From NCBI GenBank assembly GCA_905250115.1, contig CAJNOI010000009.1, positions 771,745 to 835,744 on the forward strand: a DNA stretch of 64,000 bases, given 5' to 3'. The notes beneath the pieces are model-generated. The model made no database searches. It saw only the letters and a program-made list of their open reading frames with translations, and was not told where the DNA came from. The translations under genes were made by a program, and so were the position numbers. Below are positions 57,178 through 64,000 of the stretch, piece after piece. How positions within the stretch are numbered: the first letter of the stretch is position 1; every line of letters begins with the position of its first letter. The stretch comes from Adineta steineri (Eukaryota; Rotifera; Eurotatoria; Adinetida; Adinetidae).

Positions 57178-58496
57178 ATCGCTCATCAAAATCCTAGTTT
57201 TTAAAGTAGAAAATAGTGTTTTTCCAAAACTTTTCTTTTACATGGGTAGTATATAAAGATAATTTCTTACATTATTTATTTGAATTTATTAAAAATTTGT
57301 TTCTTTTTCGGTATTTATTAAGATTTACTCAATATTTCATCTGTTTGTTTCTTTTTTGAAAGGATAATAAAATTCAGTTCTAATACTACTTATTATTTAG
57401 TTGAAACTAAGAGAAACAATATTGTTTTTAATGACTATCTACTCGATTAGCTGGTCAAATTTTTTTGTTTTGAATCTTTTTATTATTTTGAGTACTTATT
57501 GTGAATGAAAAAGATAAAACGACGAAGCAATTTTAATAACATAAAGATGTCTACATTGAAGCTGGATATACAATATAATAGTATTTCATTTGTTTATTTG
57601 AACTTTTTATTTTTAATAAATTTACTTAGTGACTGTGCGTAGAAACATAATCTTAACTTTTTTTTAAACATTTATCGACATTCTTTAAGACTTGATATAA
57701 TTGTTTGTTACAGTACAAATAAGTTCCTACGTAATACACATTTTTATTAGATTCACATTATGACTCATATGACTTTTTCTCAGAATATAATTAATATTTA
57801 TTTTCCATCGAAAAAGTATAAGATATAAGATAATTATAAAAGAGAAAATTATATTGACTATTGATTTATATACAATAAGATACAAGAAATCATTACAATC
57901 TATTTATGAAATAAAATAAAAAAACTTTCTTCACCTTTTTTTTTCTTTTTTATTATATTTTGTTTTCTAATGAATAACGAAATAAAAGAAATATCTTTAA
58001 TAATAGTTATATACTATCATATTCTGTAAAATTTTATTTGTTCTAATAAATATTTTTATAGTATTAAATGTGAATAGAATTAAATTACATATTTTCATTT
58101 GATTAGGATTGATAAGGTCAAATATGAATTGTTTGAAAATGCATAAGATTACTCGAGAAAAGTAAGAATATTATCATAGTATTAGTTTTAGAGTTGTTAT
58201 TGAACAAGAGATTTCATGTATTTATATAAATTGAAAACTTGAATTATATATAGTTTATGATCTTTTAGTCATTGAATAATCTTCAATAATATGTTTTCTA
58301 CTTGTCTCATAATTCTATTCTACTAACATTTCTTCGTTTACTTTTATAAAATAACATATTACTATAAGAAGATTTAATTTGCATTATTTTTCTACATAAT
58401 TGCTGTTGTTGTTTATCATATATATAAATTTCTTATTCTATTAGTTAGTTAATTAATAATATAATATATAATATTTTATTTTAGATATTAATCATT

Positions 58497-59721
58497 ATGG
58501 CTGATAGATATTTGAAGTATCTTTCGATAAAATCAATTATTATTATTACGTAAGAAATATTATATTTATTTTATTAGATTATATAATAAGAATAACTTTT
58601 GTTAGATGTTTAATTGATAAAATGTCGGCTCTATCTATTTGTCCAACGGCTGTTTGGTCATTGAACGCGACGACAGTAGCCGGTTCATCATCAGGCTTAT
58701 CTGGTTCTACATTGACACTACTTACAAATCCAATGACCATTATTGCCGACAACAACAGTAATATTTATGTGGCTGATACTGGAAATTATCGTGTGTTATT
58801 ATTTCCGGCAAATTCCACTACAGGTATATCAAGAATCAGCGGTAGTTTTGGTACTGGATTGAATCAATTCTCGACGAGTAAGTATACAATTGTTTTATTG
58901 ATATTTTCATTGCAGTTTTTCGATTTGTTCTAGTGACTGATATGGGTATGGATGCCAATGGTAATATCTACATACTAGATGGGACTTTATCACGCGTAAC
59001 AAAATGGACACCAGGATCTGCGAGTGGAATTCTTGTAGCTGGTGGTGGTCCTTTCAATGATTATTTTGATGGACACGTGGATAGTATGGGTCAACCTGGT
59101 GGAATGTTTATTGAACCTCAATCATTATTTATTTGGATTACTGATACAAACAATAGCAGAATCGTAAAATGGGTAAATTCATCAACAGCATTAACAGTAT
59201 GTGGTAGTTACGGTTCGAACTCCAATCAATTTATTAATCCCAAAGGATTATTCGTTGATATCACCACTGGTAATACACTTTATGTAGTAGATAGTGGAAA
59301 TCATAGGATACAAATGTGGCCTCCAGGTGCAACTAGTGCAATAACGGTAGCTGGAATAACAGGTTACTATGGTACTGGACTTAATCAGCTGTGGAATCCA
59401 TTAGCGATAGTTGTCGATAGTAACCAGAATATGTATATTGTAGAAGTCACTAACTCTCGAATTCTCCAATGGAAAGTAGGTGCAAGTTTTGGAGTGAGTA
59501 TTGAAGTAGGGATAGCATATGGTACATCTAGTATCACCTTCGATCCGAATGGATCACTTTTTCTTAGTGATACTTACGATGGTCGCATATTAAGATATGC
59601 TGTTTCTTGTCGTAAGATTTATTTAAAATTAATAATTTTATTTCAATATATCAATATTCTTTTCTTATTACAGCGGTAAACATATCATCTACAACGGTTT
59701 CATCAGTAGTAACTACGTCAA
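58497..59721 (+). CDS. NHL-repeat beta-propeller protein, module 1
   Basis: Exons 58497-58549 and 58606-58877 join in phase, followed by 58934-59611 and 59674-59721. A hydrophobic start (YLSIKSIIIITCLI) may be a signal sequence; a start at the ATG 58622 is the alternative. Six NHL-type blades follow, each with an (I/L)YV(V/A)D and an (S/N)RIxxW element: SNIYVADTGNYRVLLF, GNIYILDGTLSRVTKW, FIWITDTNNSRIVKW, TLYVVDSGNHRIQMW, NMYIVEVTNSRILQW and SLFLSDTYDGRILRY. This makes one six-bladed propeller, usually a protein- or ligand-binding platform. The last exon is Ser/Thr-rich (NISSTTVSSVVTTS) and ends in a donor GTAAG. The only good in-phase acceptor I see is at 60279, so this may be the first half of one gene with the next feature. 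Confidence 0.7.
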
Positions 59722-60244
59722 GTAAGTATCATATTATTTTAAGCAGAATAGATATTCATTTTAATATTAATCGTTATAATTTTTTACTGATTTTGAGATA
59801 ATATTCAACGTAAATAAATAATATTTTTTTAATCTAAAGGTAGATAAGATAGAATATTTGATCATAATCATTTGATTAATAATAAATCTAATTTCTTAAA
59901 TTCTATATCATACATTTATGAGATATTGAAATGAAATTGAGGCATTATGATTGGCTGTATTATATCATTTAAAATGATCCAATTTAAATCGAATAACTGT
60001 AGAATTCAAAAGTACACATATATAAAACTTCTAAATTTACGATGGAATAATTCCATGCCGAACAATAAGGGATAAAAACTTTCGTATCAAACAAAATTCA
60101 ACAAGAAATAATATAACTTGGACACTTAAAATCAGATAGATGTAGTTTAAGAAACGTTTTTTTATTGAATTACAAGAGGTAAGTGCAATTCTTAATATCA
60201 ACGCCTTTTCTCACTTATTACTGCATATATAATAAACTCATAAA

Positions 60245-63200
60245 ATGAATATTGTACTATGGTTTTGTTTTTTACTAGTGCCAAATTCGAATTCAAATTG
60301 TCCAATGACTGTTTGGGCATCGAATGCAACAACAATTGCTGGTTCACCTATTGGTATCCGAGGTTTCACTTCAACATCGTTAAACTATCCAGTAGGCATC
60401 ATTGTTGATACAAATGATTCGATTTATGTCATAGATTATAGTACTACATACTATCGTATGCAACTTTTTTATCCAGGTAGTCAATTGGGAACTATAATTA
60501 TTAACACCACCAAAGGCACAGGTCTCAATCAGTTCTCTAGCGGTAAATAATCGAAGATAATTTATATATAACTAATGTTTTCTTTAATTTAGTCAAAGGT
60601 CTCAACATAGATGTGAGTGGTAATATTTATATAGCTGACGCAGGAAACTATCGTATTACAAAATGGGCACCAGGAGCATCAACGGGTATAGTTGTAGCCG
60701 GTGGGAACGGAAAGGGCAGTTCTCTCAACCAACTAAATGCTCCTTACGACGTATTCGTTGAGCCAAATACATCCTATATTTGGATAGCTGATTCAAATAA
60801 TAATAGGATTGTCAAATGGATAAATACATCGACTGGAATACTTATTGCAGGCGGCGCTAAAGGTTCACAAGCTAATCAATTTAATTTTCCAACCGGATTA
60901 TTCGTTGACACATCTGATTCGAATACATTTTATGTAGCAGACTGTTATAATTATAGAATCCAAAAATGGCTTTATGGAGCAAGCAATGGAACAACGGTTG
61001 CCGGACAATCAGGCACGTATGGCAGTGCACTTAATCAACTTAATTATGCACTTGCTTTGACTATGGACACGAATAAATCATTGTACATTGTGGACTATGG
61101 AAATCATCGAATCGTTTTATGGTTATTAGGATCTACATCGGGTATACTCATTGCTGGTTCAAATACTCACGGAGTATTACCATCTCAACTATATTATCCT
61201 TGCAGTATTAGACTTGATTCAACTGGAGCACTTATTGTCAATGATTGCAGTAACAGTCGTATTCAAAGGTTCCCTGTTCTTTGCTGTAAGTGTAATAAAT
61301 AAATATCCAATTTAATTAGTTTTTATAAAATATATTTGAAGTGTATAGATACATCTGACGAGAGAACGTTGCGAACTTTCCAATCGAATTTTTTGATATA
61401 AGCTATTCGATTAGAGATTCCGAATATGAGTGTGAAAAGTCCCTTAGACTTTCATGCGATGGTTTTCTAGAAACCTATTTTCAAAAATAATAAATTTTTT
61501 ACTAACTATTATTTTTATCCGTTCGTATTATGAAGCGTATTGAACTGTCTATAAAACAGCTATTTCTGTTTTTAAATTGAATCCTCGAGAAAATACAGCC
61601 AGGTAAATCCATGTAACAGATACACACCATAATAACTTAATACCAAAATAGAAAAGTTTATATTATTTTTCTTTGAGCTCATTTTTGTAAAACAGGACAA
61701 ACTGTCCTATTAAAGACAATTTGATATGCTCTATAATCTGAACAGATAAAAAACAACATGTAGCTAAAGTTTTATTATTATTGAATATCATTTAAAAAGA
61801 ACAGAAGGTTTTTACTCACAATTTATTTTCCTTAATCATATGTTTTTATTTTATGTCTTCTAGCACCAAATACGACGTCATCATCAGCAACATCAGTATT
61901 AACTAGCTCAACATTAATTGTAGCTACATCACAAAGTAAGATGAAATACATTCATTCAAAAAAGAAATATCTAAATTATATGATCATGTGTTTTTTGTTA
62001 TAGGCACAACAATGGCTGTTCCACTAACTACCAATAGTCTTACAACATCAACAAGTGAGTAGAAAATTATTTGAAAAGAATAAGTAACTAGAAATAAAAG
62101 TTTATATGAGAAATAAACTTTACAAATATCAGATGTGTTAACTTTTGTCGCATATAGAATATAGATTTTAAACATGACTTAAGTTTATTTATTTTAATTA
62201 AAGAGTAACTGTCAACTAGTTTAGAAAAACAAAATTGTTTTAACATGTAAAAATATTGTATAAAACTATAGTAATAGGATGTAGCTAAGCGTTTATAGCA
62301 ACGCACTTTAACGATATCAAATGAATAGAAAATAATATAATGAAGTAATGAATTTTTTTCATGATGTATATTCAGTTAAAAAGTTATCGAAATAATTCCA
62401 GTATATAGTATTTAGTTGATGTTTTGTTTATAATTTGAAACATCTAATTAAGATTAACAAGATTCTATGATAAGAAAATATATTATAAATTACAATTAGT
62501 GTGTATACATATCTTCTATAAAATGATTGTGTTATAATGTTATATGTCACTTAAAAATTAAATACTCCTACTTATATGATATGAATATAATCTATTAGAT
62601 AGAATGATGGATATAGTGTTGATATGTGTAAAACGTATAGGAACTATACAGATAAATATGTTTATAGAATATTTTGAGTGATAAATATTAAAATTGAATT
62701 TTATATGAGATAAATAAGATTACAGGAAGTGTTATCTTTTCAACGAAAGTATTTAAAGAGATAATATCACGATATATTCGAATTTATGTTCAGAAAAATA
62801 ATTAGTTTTATTTCATAATCAGTTGTTTTTAATACTATTGACAAGTGACATTCATTTTTAGTAAATCAATATCTTTGTATTTCTTCTAAGTGACTCGACA
62901 GATGGAATTCAGAAATTTTGTTTTTTTCGAATATTTAATAGGGATGCCTTATTATCGTTACTTTTTCTTTTTTCAATTTAGTGTGGATCATAAGACATAC
63001 TAATCACTATTTATAACATACATCCTTAGTGACTTGTATGCCTTATAATTCACACTAAATTGAAAAAAGAAAAAGTAATAATATAATGGTGATAAGGCAC
63101 TCTTAATATTTAATTAAATATTCTTTTCTTTCTATGTTGAAAATTTCTTCTGAATATTTTAATAAGAAGTTTTTACTTTTTTCTATTTTATTTAATATTA

Positions 63201-64000
63201 TTATACTCGACAATGCAATGATAGTTGTTCAATTAGCTTAACTTAAACTTAAATTGATTGCAAATTTCTGCATTTCGTATACAAATATATAGTATGAGAA
63301 AACATAAAAATTAGATTATCAGCTCAAATAAAAATTCGATTTAGGATCTTTTAGATAAGATACAATTCTATGAAAAATCTTTATTACAAAAATTTTATTC
63401 TTCATTCTAATATTAGATTTTATTAATAACTCGACTAAAAAGAAAATTGTAATTTATTAGTACTAGAGAGTAAAGAGAAGTAAAATTATAACTATGTTAA
63501 AATTGTAATCAACGTCAAATACAAATGAAAGTATTCATTTTCTCTTTTCCAATAATATTTCGTATATTTGCTATTATATTAAAAAATTTAAAGTATTCAT
63601 ATGCATAAATAGGTCATAATCAAACATTCAATTAGAAATCATAGAATAGTGTTACACAAGATCGATAATTGAAGACATTTATCATATTTAAAGAAAAACT
63701 ATTAAGAAGACTTATTTAAAAATATCAATTATGAAATAACTATTAAACACAATATATATTGTTATTTGTTCTCTCTAATGTATTAACTATTTTTTAAATA
63801 AATATTATATTCTATCTTTTCTCACTATTAGATAACCCAACAACTATACAATCAGCTTCAACATCAATCGCAAATTCAGTTACAGTATCAGCTACAGTTT
63901 CAACATCAGCAATAATTACATCATCAACAACACTTTCAACATCACCAATAGTCACACCATCAACAACAGTCTCAACTTCAGCAATAGTTACACCATCAAC
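60245..64000 (+). CDS. NHL-repeat propeller with mucin-like stalk, module 2 (runs off window)
   Basis: Exons are 60245-60542 (or from the acceptor at 60279 if joined to the previous module), 60593-61285, 61864-61935, 62004-62054 and 63832-64000 onwards, all phase 1. As a separate gene it would start with a signal peptide (NIVLWFCFLLV). The first residues CPMTVWASNATTIAGSPIG parallel CPTAVWSLNATTVAGSSSG of module 1. Six blades follow (e.g. GNIYIADAGNYRITKW, YIWIADSNNNRIVKW, SLYIVDYGNHRIVLW). The later exons encode only Ser/Thr/Val/Pro-rich sequence (SAIVTPST-type repeats), a likely O-glycosylated stalk that continues past the window edge. What lies at the C-terminus (membrane anchor, receptor domain) cannot be seen. 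Confidence 0.72.
62941..63102. mobile_element. Palindromic MITE-like element in an intron of the NHL gene
   Basis: Arms GATGCCTTAT...ACTTTTTCTTTTTTCAATTT and their reverse complement (AAATTGAAAAAAGAAAAAGT...ATAAGGCAC) enclose about 40 bases. TTAATA stands at both outer edges (62935-62940 and 63103-63108), a possible 6-bp target duplication or a TTAA-type site. There is no open frame. It lies in the 1.8-kb intron 62055-63831, on either side of coding exons that are otherwise intact. Confidence 0.75.

Larger units (their letters stand above)
54546..58496. other. Long AT-rich intergenic region with relics
   Basis: No intact gene is seen. A patch at 55620-55995 is richer in GC and coding-like but broken by several stops. 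A palindromic MITE-like element lies at 56843-57177. The remainder is AT-rich and unremarkable. Confidence 0.5.

Overview
This is a window of AT-rich nuclear DNA from a small invertebrate. Genes are dense and cut by many introns of about 50-60 bp with plain GT-AG borders. The proteins are animal-type (beta-TrCP, VMA21, PCID2, ELOVL6-like, adhesion GPCRs). Several tracts of the hexamer TGTGGG (variant TGCGGG) are present; as I recall, TGTGGG is the telomeric repeat reported for bdelloid rotifers. With the duplicated genes, the mosaic of gene fragments and likely spliced-leader acceptors, a bdelloid rotifer (Adineta/Rotaria type) is my best guess. This is an inference; no marker gene proves it.

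Layout. Bases 1-5.3 kb form a subtelomere-like mosaic: TGTGGG-type tracts, three copies of a small unknown three-exon gene (one intact, two frameshifted), decayed fragments of unknown genes, and a GAPDH N-terminal fragment that stops exactly where a TGTGGG tract begins. At 6.1-12.7 kb lie a CRAL-TRIO (MOSPD2-like) gene, a 100-N assembly gap, a tandem pair of ELOVL6-like elongases, a cytochrome P450 5' remnant and an intact P450. At 12.8-25.6 kb, on the minus strand, come 5-oxoprolinase, the V-ATPase assembly factor VMA21, the F-box/WD40 protein beta-TrCP and a patatin-like (ATGL/PNPLA2-type) lipase. At 27.7-34.2 kb four minus-strand genes follow one another closely: GTPBP10, PCID2, a CARHSP1-like cold-shock protein and PSMC1/Rpt2. 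Each of the last three has TTCTAG just before its ATG, which suggests a trans-spliced operon. Then come an intronless F-box/leucine-rich-type gene, an ABHD4/5-like hydrolase and a small secreted protein.

The right part (41.5-64 kb) is gene-poor. It holds two adhesion GPCRs of one family with very different N-terminal regions (a triplicated exon in one, a 19-residue coding repeat in the other), another cluster of inverted TGTGGG-type tracts beside decayed coding sequence, two palindromic MITE-like elements, and one or two NHL beta-propeller genes ending in a Ser/Thr-rich mucin-like stalk that runs off the window.

Working together: ELOVL6-like enzymes lengthen fatty acids, while the ATGL-type lipase and the ABHD4/5-like protein belong to lipid-droplet breakdown (in vertebrates ABHD5 activates ATGL). 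PSMC1 and beta-TrCP both serve ubiquitin-proteasome degradation. Apart from the four-gene cluster, the order does not argue for functional grouping. No rRNA, tRNA or CRISPR array was recognised.
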